Shown here piece after piece: positions 1 to 7,885 of a stretch of 64,000 nucleotides of DNA. The translations under genes were made by a program, and so were the position numbers. The notes below the pieces were generated by a model. That model was given only the letters and a program-made list of their open reading frames with translations. It was not told the DNA's origin and did no database searches. Origin of the DNA: Rhodoferax saidenbachensis (GTDB taxonomy: Bacteria > Pseudomonadota > Gammaproteobacteria > Burkholderiales > Burkholderiaceae_C); the NCBI RefSeq assembly GCF_001955715.1, contig NZ_CP019239.1, positions 3,720,001 to 3,784,000 of the forward strand, in the 5' to 3' direction. The stretch's first letter is position 1, and the number at the start of each line of letters is the position of its first letter.

Positions 1-1174
1 CGGCTGCAATGATTTTTTCCAACTGGACGTAAGTTGGGGCCGCATCGTCGTTATTCATGACATAGGCCGACATTTTCGCTGACTGCGCCAAGTAGTCCTG
101 CTCAGACATAGCAAGCAGGTGAGAGACCCGGTCGGAAAACTCTTCGTAGCTGTCTTTTGTGAGGCTCCACACCCCATCCACACAAAAGTTCCACCGCGGG
201 TCTTTGGAAAAATTACAGAACAACACCTTGCAGCCCCTGTTGGCAGCTTCCCGCAATGCGGTGGACATCAGCGCCAGCGACAGCCTGCTTTTGGAGATGA
301 GCCCATAGGTGGTGAATTGATCGCGCACGCGAGGGGTGATGGGCGTCTCGGTGCCAATATATCTTTGATACCACGCAAGCTCCACATCGCGCTGGTGAAT
401 ACTTGCGCGTTCCTGGCCTGGGGACACATCGCGCTTGCCCGCAATCACAATGCGCAGGCCGTGCTCCTTGGCATAGCGCACCGCGTAGGAAGCCACCCTG
501 CCAATGGCGTCCTCGGAGCCGGGGTACAACTTATTCCACCCCGGAGACGCTTCTGCAACCACGCACAAATCGTATTCATAGGAATGCGCCGGGGCAGTGG
601 CATGCGCATCCTTCCAGAAGCGCCGAAAGTAGGACTCACGCAACGACCCAATGGGATAGAAAGCGCCCACCTGCGCGCCCTTGGATGTATAAAGATCTTT
701 CTCATACTCACCAAAGCACGCAAACTCCGGCAGAAAAATGTGCTGAGCCTTTTCCGGAAGAAGTTCCACCACATCGTACCGAGCCGCATTTTGAATTGCC
801 AGAAAGCGCATGCGTGTGTGGTTGATTCTGGCAACCCGGTAGAACAGATCAGAGTTGTCAATGAATGTAATGACAATGGCAGGACGCAAGCGCCTGAGTA
901 GCACAGCAAAATAAGACTCCTGAACTCCGCGCCCTCGTAACACCAGCCAAGCCACCCCCCCAATCAGCATCCAACTCAAATACAGAGTTTTTGCGGGTAT
1001 ACCAATGACAATACTCTTTGCTCCAGCGCATAGCGGCGTCAAATAGTCAGCATTGGTGGCCTCAAAAATGGCCACCTTAACGGGCTGGGGATGACCCCAT
1101 TGGACCTTGACTCCCCTAAGCCAAAGGCCAAGGCGACGCAAACGCCCCGCAAGCCTTTGCCTGAACCCGGCCAT
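1..1174 (-). CDS. Putative surface-carbohydrate biosynthesis protein, C-terminus cut by window edge
   Basis: An open frame runs leftward from an ATG at 1174 and leaves the window without a stop, giving at least 391 residues. Its start shares one base with the stop of the upstream SDR gene (TGATG), so it is translationally coupled. After a basic N-terminus come KVAIFEATNADYLTPL and later ITFIDNSDLFYRVA, in a Rossmann-like alternation of strands and helices typical of GT-B-like proteins. I believe it resembles proteins annotated as surface carbohydrate biosynthesis protein near neuB-like genes, for example in Leptospira, but this is from memory. It may be a glycosyl- or polyol-phosphate transferase acting on the product of this locus. 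The frame is real; the exact function is open. Confidence 0.6.
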   Translation of the reverse strand, partial: MAGFRQRLAGRLRRLGLWLRGVKVQWGHPQPVKVAIFEATNADYLTPLCAGAKSIVIGIPAKTLYLSWMLIGGVAWLVLRGRGVQESYFAVLLRRLRPAIVITFIDNSDLFYRVARINHTRMRFLAIQNAARYDVVELLPEKAQHIFLPEFACFGEYEKDLYTSKGAQVGAFYPIGSLRESYFRRFWKDAHATAPAHSYEYDLCVVAEASPGWNKLYPGSEDAIGRVASYAVRYAKEHGLRIVIAGKRDVSPGQERASIHQRDVELAWYQRYIGTETPITPRVRDQFTTYGLISKSRLSLALMSTALREAANRGCKVLFCNFSKDPRWNFCVDGVWSLTKDSYEEFSDRVSHLLAMSEQDYLAQSAKMSAYVMNNDDAAPTYVQLEKIIAA

Positions 1175-2046
1175 CACCACGTGGACCGCCCGCCATCCAT
1201 TACGATATTTTGTCCATTGAGGTAACTGGATGCGTCCGAGCACAGGAACTGCACTGCTGAACGGTATTCATCGACCTGCGCCATGCGCCCAAGCGGAATG
1301 AGCGCAGAGAGGCGCTTCACAAACTCATCGCCCTGCCCATTGAACACACCACCAGGAGACAAAGCGTTGGTCCGCACGCCCCGGTCCGCCCAATAGGTGG
1401 AGAGGTATTTGGTCAGCCCCACCAAGCCGGCCTTGATAACGGAGTAAGTCACGGGCTTCACAGGCTGCTGGTCTTCTGTCACGCCCGCTTTCCGATAGAT
1501 CCGCTGATCAGGAGAAAAAACGGACAGGTCGGAAGCAATATTCAGAATAACGCCACCGCCACTTTGTGCCATGGCCGTACCAAACACCTGGCTGCACAGG
1601 AAGGCCCCCGTAAGCCCCACAGAAATCTGCAGATTCCACTGGTCCAGCGCAAAGTTCTCCAACCTGGATGATTCCTGTATGCCCAAACCACCGACCACTT
1701 TGGGGTCGATAGCGGCGTTATTAACAAGGATGCGGATATGGCGACCTTCACTCACCATTTGCTCCGCAACTGCGTTCACCGAAGCGGGTTGGGATACATC
1801 CATCACCCGAGTCACAATCCGATCAAGCGGAGCAAGTACTGACAGAAGCGATTTGGCAGTATTAAGTGAAACTTCACTAACGTCGGTTAATACAACGGTG
1901 GCACCGACTTCCAGCAAGGCAGCGGCATGCTCACGCCCCAACAGCCCCGCCGCACCGGTGATCAAAGCGGTTTGCCCTGTCAGATCAAATTTATTCAATA
2001 CAGTTTGCAATTTCGAACTTTCGCTTTTAATCGTGGGTTTGCCCAC
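1174..2046 (-). CDS. SDR-family oxidoreductase, PtmA-like
   Basis: A 290-residue classical short-chain dehydrogenase/reductase. The NAD(P)-binding motif TGAAGLLG lies near residue 31, followed by an LVNNAA motif and the catalytic YxxxK as YSVIK. The sequence around the nucleotide site (ALITGAAGLLGREHA) is like the flagellin-modification reductase PtmA of Campylobacter. It probably reduces or oxidises a sugar intermediate of the surface-glycan pathway. The GTG at 2046 overlaps the previous gene by 20 bases; a TTG further in, just before NKFDLTG, would give the N-terminus usual for the family, so the start is uncertain. The stop overlaps the start of the next gene. Confidence 0.82.
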   Translation of the reverse strand: MGKPTIKSESSKLQTVLNKFDLTGQTALITGAAGLLGREHAAALLEVGATVVLTDVSEVSLNTAKSLLSVLAPLDRIVTRVMDVSQPASVNAVAEQMVSEGRHIRILVNNAAIDPKVVGGLGIQESSRLENFALDQWNLQISVGLTGAFLCSQVFGTAMAQSGGGVILNIASDLSVFSPDQRIYRKAGVTEDQQPVKPVTYSVIKAGLVGLTKYLSTYWADRGVRTNALSPGGVFNGQGDEFVKRLSALIPLGRMAQVDEYRSAVQFLCSDASSYLNGQNIVMDGGRSTW

Positions 2047-2782
2047 CGTCTAGCTTCCAAACGCCACCAGTTGCAAATGCAGCACGCGAGGACGCCAAAA
2101 ATGCGACCAAGTCTGCCACTTCCTCCGAAGTTCCCAAGCGCCGCAACGGAACGTCGCGCGCCAGCATGGTCTGCACAGCTTGCGGATCGTCAGCCAGGCG
2201 CCGCGCCCAGACCGAGCTATCGAACAGGATATTTCCCGGTGCCACGGCGTTGATTCGTACCCCCTCCGAGCCCAAGGGCCGGGCCATCCCGCGTACATAG
2301 GCATGCAGTGCCGCCTTGGCAGCGGAATAGGTGACGGGTGCGCCAGGCACGACTTCCAGCCCACAGATAGAGGATATGCAAACCACCACGCCCTTGGACT
2401 GTGCCAGCGCGTGCCGCGCTGCCTCTACAGAATTGGTGGCGCTCCACAGGTTGACTGCGAACACACGGATCCACTCATCAAAAGACTCCATGCCTGGTGC
2501 AACCGATCGACCGCTGCCCACATTGCACACCAGAACATCCAGCCGCCCCAAGGTGGCCAAGGCATCGTTCACCACCTTCTTTGCCTGTGCTGGATCACTC
2601 ACGTCGCCCGCCACCGCAATAGCCCCTGGCAGGGCAACTACCGCCGCATTCAGGCGATCCACATTACGCCCATTCAATGCCACCCGGCAACCCTGCGCAC
2701 TCAATGTTTGGGCAATGGCCAGCCCGATCCCCTGGGATGCGCCAGTAACCAGCGCCGTCTTGCCTGCGAATTCAGGCGCCAT
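2027..2782 (-). CDS. SDR-family oxidoreductase
   Basis: A 251-residue classical SDR with TGASQGIG near the N-terminus, a conserved Asp after VAGDVSD, the serine of CISSICG, YSAAK as the catalytic Tyr-Lys pair and the C-terminal GGVWKLDGGQ usual in FabG-like enzymes. The family reduces keto or oxidises hydroxyl groups with NAD(P)H. In this operon it most likely modifies a sugar precursor. ATG 2782 is preferred over the TTG at 2791 and overlaps the end of the preceding epimerase gene by 11 bases. The asparagine of the usual NNAG motif is replaced in CNVGSG, a common variation. Confidence 0.83.
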   Translation of the reverse strand: MAPEFAGKTALVTGASQGIGLAIAQTLSAQGCRVALNGRNVDRLNAAVVALPGAIAVAGDVSDPAQAKKVVNDALATLGRLDVLVCNVGSGRSVAPGMESFDEWIRVFAVNLWSATNSVEAARHALAQSKGVVVCISSICGLEVVPGAPVTYSAAKAALHAYVRGMARPLGSEGVRINAVAPGNILFDSSVWARRLADDPQAVQTMLARDVPLRRLGTSEEVADLVAFLASSRAAFATGGVWKLDGGQTHD

Positions 2783-3611
2783 ACCGATCAATCCAGTTTT
2801 GGGTCATGTCGCGATACTTGCAAAGCACTTCGGCATGATTGCCCTCTGCGGCGCGTGCGGTTTGCAGGATGTACGCTCCCGCATAGCCCACCTTAGCCAG
2901 TTCAGAAAATACGGTGTCGAACTGCGCGTTGCCTGTACCCAATGGGACCGTAGTCCCCCCAAGCTGGCGATCCTTGACGTGCACATTCACAATACGATGA
3001 CCGTATGCGGGAATCTCTTCAGTTGGCCGAAAACCCAAGCTTGCACTATTGCCGACGTCATAGTTCACACCAAACCATTGCGGATCCAGCCGGCCAATGA
3101 AACGTGCCAGCTCAAGGGGCGAAAAATCAGATTCGAACACGACCTTTACATTCAGCTCGGCAAGCAATGGCATCTCACGCTCCAGCGCTGCGACGAGGAA
3201 ATTTTCCTGCGCAACATTTTCGATACGCCCATTGTCCACAAGGGGCACTACCATCATTTGGATGCCTACCGCACTGCAAGCTCGCGCCACGGCGCGGAAG
3301 TCTTGCAGCAATGATTCAACCTCGGTGCCGCTAGCTTTCCAGAAGGGGCTTTGCATGAAGCAGTCCCCCGTGAGGGACAGCACGGAGAAATCAAACTGGG
3401 TGCACATTTGCCGGATTTCATGCTGACCTTGAGCTATGAGCAAGGGGTTGGAATACAGCGCATCCTGATCCAGTGTCCACTCCATCATTGAAAATCCGTT
3501 GCGATGGCCACACTCAAACTCTGCCTGCCAGCAGTCCGCCGGAAAAGCCTGTATCTTCCCGTTGACCTGGGGCGACAAACGCCCCTGCATGAATCCGATA
3601 CGGCTTTTCAC
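2772..3611 (-). CDS. Sugar phosphate isomerase/epimerase, xylose-isomerase-like TIM barrel
   Basis: A 279-residue protein of the AP-endonuclease-2/xylose-isomerase-like TIM-barrel family. Supporting motifs are the N-terminal KSRIGFMQGRL, EWTLDQDALYSNP, a metal-ligand-type VFESDF, the NYDVGNSASLG segment and HVKDRQLGGTTVPLGTG, which in this family carry the histidine and glutamate/aspartate ligands of a divalent metal. It should isomerise or epimerise a sugar or sugar phosphate. The GTG start shares four bases (GTGA) with the stop of the aminotransferase gene. A second TIM-barrel domain of the same superfamily is fused to the NeuB-type synthase in this operon. Confidence 0.8.
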   Translation of the reverse strand: MKSRIGFMQGRLSPQVNGKIQAFPADCWQAEFECGHRNGFSMMEWTLDQDALYSNPLLIAQGQHEIRQMCTQFDFSVLSLTGDCFMQSPFWKASGTEVESLLQDFRAVARACSAVGIQMMVVPLVDNGRIENVAQENFLVAALEREMPLLAELNVKVVFESDFSPLELARFIGRLDPQWFGVNYDVGNSASLGFRPTEEIPAYGHRIVNVHVKDRQLGGTTVPLGTGNAQFDTVFSELAKVGYAGAYILQTARAAEGNHAEVLCKYRDMTQNWIDRYGA

Positions 3612-4606
3612 TTGCTTTTGAATCTGTATGGTGTGGGAGCGCTGGCACCAGCCACGTCACCACGCTCAGCATCCCAGCGCTGGATCTGGCCTTTGACATC
3701 CACTCCGGTGTTGGCGCTCCACTGGTTCAGAATACGCGTGAATACCTCTCCCACTTTGCCGGAACCAATTGGGTTGCCGTTGAGCGCGGTCACAGGCAGC
3801 ATACAGAACGGAGTGCCAGTCATAAAAGCCTCATCTGCGGTGTATACATCGTAGGGTTCAATGTTTTTCTCCACCACAGGAATGCCAAGTTGTGGACACA
3901 ACTCATGCAAGACGTAATCACGAGAAATACCACGCAAGATGTTGCGGCCTTCAGGGGTAATGACCACACCATTCTTGATGATGAAGAAGTTATCGCCCGT
4001 GCCTTCTGCAATGAAGCCATCAGGATCCAGCAGTAAGGCCCAGTTATTGTCACCCTCCACCTGCGATGCTTCAATATTGGCCATCAAGTAGAAAATTCGA
4101 CTGCGGTTCTTGATCTTGGGGTCTAGTAAATTGGCGGGAATGGCTCGTTGTGAAGTAATGACTGCGTTAATGCCAGTGTCAAACAACTGCCCCATGGTTG
4201 CCACTGTCCAGCGCAAAGGGAAATCAGCAATGATGACATTGGGGCCCTTGTGCAAACCTTCAATACCTTGATAGATTCCCAGTAAGCCGCGCGACACATC
4301 AATCATCAAACGATGCTCATCATCCGCTGTGAACAAATGGTCATTGACTTCCATCGTTTCGTAGCATGCACGCTCCATTTCCTCGGGAGTCATTTGCAAT
4401 GGGATGCGCAAAATTTTTAACCCAACATACAACCGGTCAATATGCTCACGCAGTTTGAATTGCTTTTTCCCAAAAGACCGCGTCATCTCAAATACCATGT
4501 CCCCAAACATGAGTGCAGAGTCGTAAATGGAGACTTTGGCATCGGCCTCGGGTACCATTTTCCCGTTGAAGTAGACCAAGCGACCTTGTGATTTTGGAGT
4601 TGTCAT
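3608..4606 (-). CDS. PLP-dependent aminotransferase, class IV
   Basis: A 332-residue class IV aminotransferase related to branched-chain and D-amino-acid aminotransferases. It opens with GRLVYFNGKMVPEADAKVS and has the SRGLLGIYQG stretch, the lysine-containing segment KIKNRSRIFYLMANIEA and the ligand region FIAEGTGDNFFIIKNG followed by GISRDYVL. Start ATG 4606 is chosen over an upstream codon because AGGA lies just ahead of it. In a glycan operon the likely role is making an amino sugar or supplying an unusual amino-acid substituent. Class IV enzymes are unusual among nonulosonic-acid pathways, where the sugar aminotransferases normally belong to the DegT family, so the substrate is unknown. 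Confidence 0.85.
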   Translation of the reverse strand: MTTPKSQGRLVYFNGKMVPEADAKVSIYDSALMFGDMVFEMTRSFGKKQFKLREHIDRLYVGLKILRIPLQMTPEEMERACYETMEVNDHLFTADDEHRLMIDVSRGLLGIYQGIEGLHKGPNVIIADFPLRWTVATMGQLFDTGINAVITSQRAIPANLLDPKIKNRSRIFYLMANIEASQVEGDNNWALLLDPDGFIAEGTGDNFFIIKNGVVITPEGRNILRGISRDYVLHELCPQLGIPVVEKNIEPYDVYTADEAFMTGTPFCMLPVTALNGNPIGSGKVGEVFTRILNQWSANTGVDVKGQIQRWDAERGDVAGASAPTPYRFKSK

Positions 4607-4641
4607 TGTGTTTCCTGTAGCAATACTTGTGTGAATAACTC

Positions 4642-5409
4642 TCAACGCGCCGGTTTCATGCTAGGCACATAGATCTCGTCATACCAACGAATAATGTCGG
4701 TGATATGGAATGCGGGATTACGCGGGTACAGGTATTCGTACAGCTCGCGCATGAACTCATATTGCTCTTTGGTATTAACATCCAACACCAGATCAGGCCG
4801 CCGAAAACCGGGGGGGCAAGCAATGGTGCTGATGGGACACCACACGGCATTCACCGGAGTCTGTGTGGTGTAGTCAAAGAAATTGAGATGCACGTGTTCG
4901 CGTTGCCGCACATCGACATTTCGTTCACGCGCATCCGCCAATAATGAAAAATCAAACATTTCGGCCCCAATGCCATCCGGATACCCCGAATCATTGATCA
5001 CCGACAAATTGGAAGAAAACCCCGGACGATTAAAGCGCAAGTGGTGGTCCACAATGCGGTCAATTTCTGAGGGCTCTGGCGTTGCATTGTCTGCAGGGAG
5101 TCTACCCACAATGTCTGCCTTGCTGGCAACAGCAGCCTGAAAATAACGTTCGACCAAGTCTCCTTCAGATCCTTCGTACACAGACACGCCATACGAGCGC
5201 CCCAACTCGGCAAGCACCTTGTTTTCGGGTGTGTCCCCAGTTGCCAAAACAATTTCGTCGAGCTGCTGACAGCGCTTAACACGCTCCAGTATGCGGCCCA
5301 CCAGGGGGGCTCCGGCCAGATCCATCATGGATTTTCCAGGCAGGCGCTGCGAGCCCATGCGGGCCTGAATAATCAAGACCACTCGCTTTTTGTCTGCGCC
5401 GCTCATCAT
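4642..5409 (-). CDS. Acylneuraminate cytidylyltransferase-like CMP-sugar synthetase, SpsF/NeuA family
   Basis: A 255-residue nucleotidyltransferase. The signature IIQARMGSQRLPGK directly follows the N-terminus and is the nucleotide-binding motif of the SpsF/NeuA/KdsB group; VGRLPADNATPEP and LVLDVNTKEQYEFM are also typical. The expected role is activation of an ulosonic acid with CTP to a CMP-sugar, which fits the neighbouring NeuB-type synthase. The gene starts with ATGATG; the first ATG overlaps the gmhA stop by four bases, and CAGGTG lies just upstream. Members of this family are sometimes annotated simply as glycosyltransferase, so the nucleotide and sugar are inferred from context. Confidence 0.82.
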   Translation of the reverse strand: MMSGADKKRVVLIIQARMGSQRLPGKSMMDLAGAPLVGRILERVKRCQQLDEIVLATGDTPENKVLAELGRSYGVSVYEGSEGDLVERYFQAAVASKADIVGRLPADNATPEPSEIDRIVDHHLRFNRPGFSSNLSVINDSGYPDGIGAEMFDFSLLADARERNVDVRQREHVHLNFFDYTTQTPVNAVWCPISTIACPPGFRRPDLVLDVNTKEQYEFMRELYEYLYPRNPAFHITDIIRWYDEIYVPSMKPAR

Positions 5410-5993
5410 TTCACCTGTTTTGAAAAAAACTGCTCTTCTACCAAGCCACACAAAATGTGGCCCAGCAAAATATGGCACTCTTGGATGCGTGCGGTTTCGG
5501 CAGAAGGCACACACACGCACTCACACAGGCCTTTGAGTTTGCCTCCCGTCTGTCCAGTGAGAACAATGGTCTTAACTCCTACTTGCAAAGCCTGCTCCAC
5601 TGCAACAATCACATTGACACTGTTACCACTCGTGGATATGGCAATGAAAACATCTTCTGGCTTCGCCACCGCCAGCAATTCACGCGCAAACACCTGCTCG
5701 TACCCATAATCATTGCCAATGGCACTGATGGCCGAATTATTGGTCCCCAATGCGATGGAGGCCAAGGGAGCGCGGTCAAACGCAAAACGCGAGGTGAACT
5801 CCGCAGACAAATGCTGGGCGTCGGCAAAGCTGCCTCCATTGCCCGCAAAAATGATTTTGCCCCCACGGCGTAACGATGCAAGGCACGCCATAACGAGCGA
5901 CTCTACTTGCTGCAAGAGTGCATCGTCCTCCAGCAGTCTTTGTTTGACTGCCATGGACTCTTCAATCTGCGATCGAACCTGGGCTTGCAGCAT
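5406..5993 (-). CDS. gmhA: Phosphoheptose isomerase-like SIS-domain protein
   Basis: A 195-residue SIS-domain protein of the length usual for GmhA. The motif FAGNGGSFADAQHLSAEF is the phosphosugar-binding signature, followed by AIGNDYGYEQVFAREL and AISTSGNSVNV. GmhA converts sedoheptulose 7-phosphate to D-glycero-D-manno-heptose 7-phosphate in the cytosol. With the HddA-like kinase and HddC-like nucleotidyltransferase upstream, it completes most of the GDP-D-glycero-D-manno-heptose route; the phosphatase GmhB is not in the window and could come from the core-LPS pathway. ATG 5993 has AAGGAG upstream and shares one base with the preceding stop. It could instead act on a different sugar phosphate. 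Confidence 0.85.
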   Translation of the reverse strand: MLQAQVRSQIEESMAVKQRLLEDDALLQQVESLVMACLASLRRGGKIIFAGNGGSFADAQHLSAEFTSRFAFDRAPLASIALGTNNSAISAIGNDYGYEQVFARELLAVAKPEDVFIAISTSGNSVNVIVAVEQALQVGVKTIVLTGQTGGKLKGLCECVCVPSAETARIQECHILLGHILCGLVEEQFFSKQVK

Positions 5994-7885
5994 CACAGTA
6001 CTCCTTCTAGTCGCTCCAAGGCCACCCAGAAGCCCTCGCCTCCATTTTTGTGGCCCTGCCATATTTCTGGGATGAAGGACGCTTGCGGGCATCCTTTGCG
6101 CAGGATTTCACCCAAGCGAATGAAATCTATATCTCCAGCACCTACCTGCAATCCCTCTCCATTCAGGCCCTGCGCATCCCCCAAGTGGAGATGGGCAGAA
6201 ATAGGGGCAATGCGTTCGGCGAAGTCGTAAAAGTCAATGCCAAGATGATTGCAAGTCAGGCGCGTGTGCGAAATGTCAAAGCACATCCGAAGATTCAACT
6301 TGTGGCACCATTCCACGATCTCGTCAATCTTGACGAAAATATTTTGATAGCGCTGCCCGCCAAAATGCCAAGGGAAGGGCGCCATGGTCTGGGGTATCAA
6401 CTCCACACCATCCAGATCCAATTCGCCTAAGCTTTGAGCAAACCGTTGGTAGTACTCAGGGATCACCTCCGCAGGCAACGGATCATCCATGGTGAAGCCC
6501 CCAATATTGGCAACGATGGCAGGCCGTGGAGTGTTGGGAAAGAAACGCTTCAAATCGCGCGTGATATTGATCACACGCTGCGTTTCAAGAATGGATTGGG
6601 TGCGATATGCCTCATCAGGAGAAGCCAAGTCCATCAGACGACTGTTTGCAAAAAGCTCTGGCGCGTGCACCACAAACCCGCAGACATAGGTACCCTGCAG
6701 GTAATCATCCAAACGCAGCTCCATGTCGGAATACGACAAATGGAACTCAAACAAGTCAGGTTTGATGCGCTGGTGGTATTCAGCGAAATCATGGTAGCGC
6801 ACGGGCACGCCCCACGGCCGGGAGAACTTGTAGAGCCGGGGCTCAATGCGCTCATCCTTTAGATCAGATGGGAAGAAAAAATCTTCTGCATTGAGTGACC
6901 GCTTTAGTGTGCGCCCTAACAATTTCTCGTAAAACTGTGGCGACAAACCTTGGCCCGGACTTCGCACTTGTACGTGCTCTGGCCCTATGACGGTACCTGT
7001 CTCCAAGGCCCGAGACGAGACCAGGCTTTTGCCCAGATTTTCCCTGTTAATCATCTCGCCTTGCGAGATGGTGCGGTCACTGCCATCTCCTAACGCTTGC
7101 TCAATTTCTCGCACACCATCCACCAAGCGCTTGAACTCTGCAGGCTCGAGACTGGCCGCATGGTCAGGCCCCTCCATGCCACGACTTAAGGTGAAGTGCC
7201 GCTCGACCACACACGCACCCAAACCCACCGCGGCCAAGGTCACTGCCGTGCCACGCTCGTGTCCGGAATAGCCCACCAGCGGGTGAATGCCAAGCAATTT
7301 ATCCATCCAGCGCAAATTGATGTCGTGCAACGGCGCTGGGTAAGTGCTGTTGCAATGCAGCAGCACAAAAGGAGCGTGTCGTGCGTTCAAAAAATCGACC
7401 GTAATCTGCACTTCTTCACGAGTACTCATGCCCGTCGACAAAATCAGCGGTTTTTTGGTGGCGATCAATCGATCCAACAAAGGCAAGTTGGTTAGATCCG
7501 CAGAGGCCACTTTGTACGCAGGCACACCGATAGATTCAAGCACATCCACACTGCGTGCATCCCACGGAGTGCACAGATACAGGATGCCCTTTTTGGCGCA
7601 ATACTGCGCCAGTTGACGGTGCTGGTCTACCGTCAATTCAAAACGCCGCAGCAGGTCCAGGACATATTCAGTGCCCAGGTCTTCACCATCTTTCCTCAAG
7701 GTGCGCTGCCGGTATACCTCATCCAACTGGCGCATCTGGAATTTGGCGCAATCTGCACCGACCTCCACGGCCAAGTCAATCAACTGAATGGCACGGTCGA
7801 AATCTCCGTTGTGGTTATTGCCGATCTCAGCAATAACAAAGGCTCGACCTGTACCAATCTCGAAATTGGCAACGTTGATCTTCAT
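5993..7885 (-). CDS. NeuB-family ulosonate synthase fused to a SAF domain and a C-terminal TIM-barrel isomerase domain
   Basis: A 630-residue fusion. Residues about 10-270 are a NeuB-type synthase that condenses PEP with an aldose: IAEIGNNHNG, YKVASADLTNLPLL, ILSTGMST, LLHCNSTYPAP, GYSGHERG and RHFTLSRGMEGPDHAASLEP. Residues about 285-350 form the antifreeze-like SAF domain found after NeuB. The remaining 280 residues resemble sugar phosphate isomerase/epimerases, with FVVHAPEL, GVELIPQTMAPFPWHFGG, CFDISHTRL, HLHLGDAQG and FIPEIWQGH supplying likely metal ligands. Stand-alone NeuB proteins are about 340-350 residues, so the C-terminal half is extra. The start overlaps the kinase gene by four bases (ATGA). 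The fusion suggests the barrel makes or processes the synthase substrate. Confidence 0.88.
   Translation of the reverse strand: MKINVANFEIGTGRAFVIAEIGNNHNGDFDRAIQLIDLAVEVGADCAKFQMRQLDEVYRQRTLRKDGEDLGTEYVLDLLRRFELTVDQHRQLAQYCAKKGILYLCTPWDARSVDVLESIGVPAYKVASADLTNLPLLDRLIATKKPLILSTGMSTREEVQITVDFLNARHAPFVLLHCNSTYPAPLHDINLRWMDKLLGIHPLVGYSGHERGTAVTLAAVGLGACVVERHFTLSRGMEGPDHAASLEPAEFKRLVDGVREIEQALGDGSDRTISQGEMINRENLGKSLVSSRALETGTVIGPEHVQVRSPGQGLSPQFYEKLLGRTLKRSLNAEDFFFPSDLKDERIEPRLYKFSRPWGVPVRYHDFAEYHQRIKPDLFEFHLSYSDMELRLDDYLQGTYVCGFVVHAPELFANSRLMDLASPDEAYRTQSILETQRVINITRDLKRFFPNTPRPAIVANIGGFTMDDPLPAEVIPEYYQRFAQSLGELDLDGVELIPQTMAPFPWHFGGQRYQNIFVKIDEIVEWCHKLNLRMCFDISHTRLTCNHLGIDFYDFAERIAPISAHLHLGDAQGLNGEGLQVGAGDIDFIRLGEILRKGCPQASFIPEIWQGHKNGGEGFWVALERLEGVL

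Noticed and set aside
119..963. Open frames on both strands across 119-901 (+) and 445-963 (-)
   Set aside because: They are shadows of the partial minus-strand gene at 1-1174, whose frame has coherent protein-like sequence and is coupled to the upstream gene.
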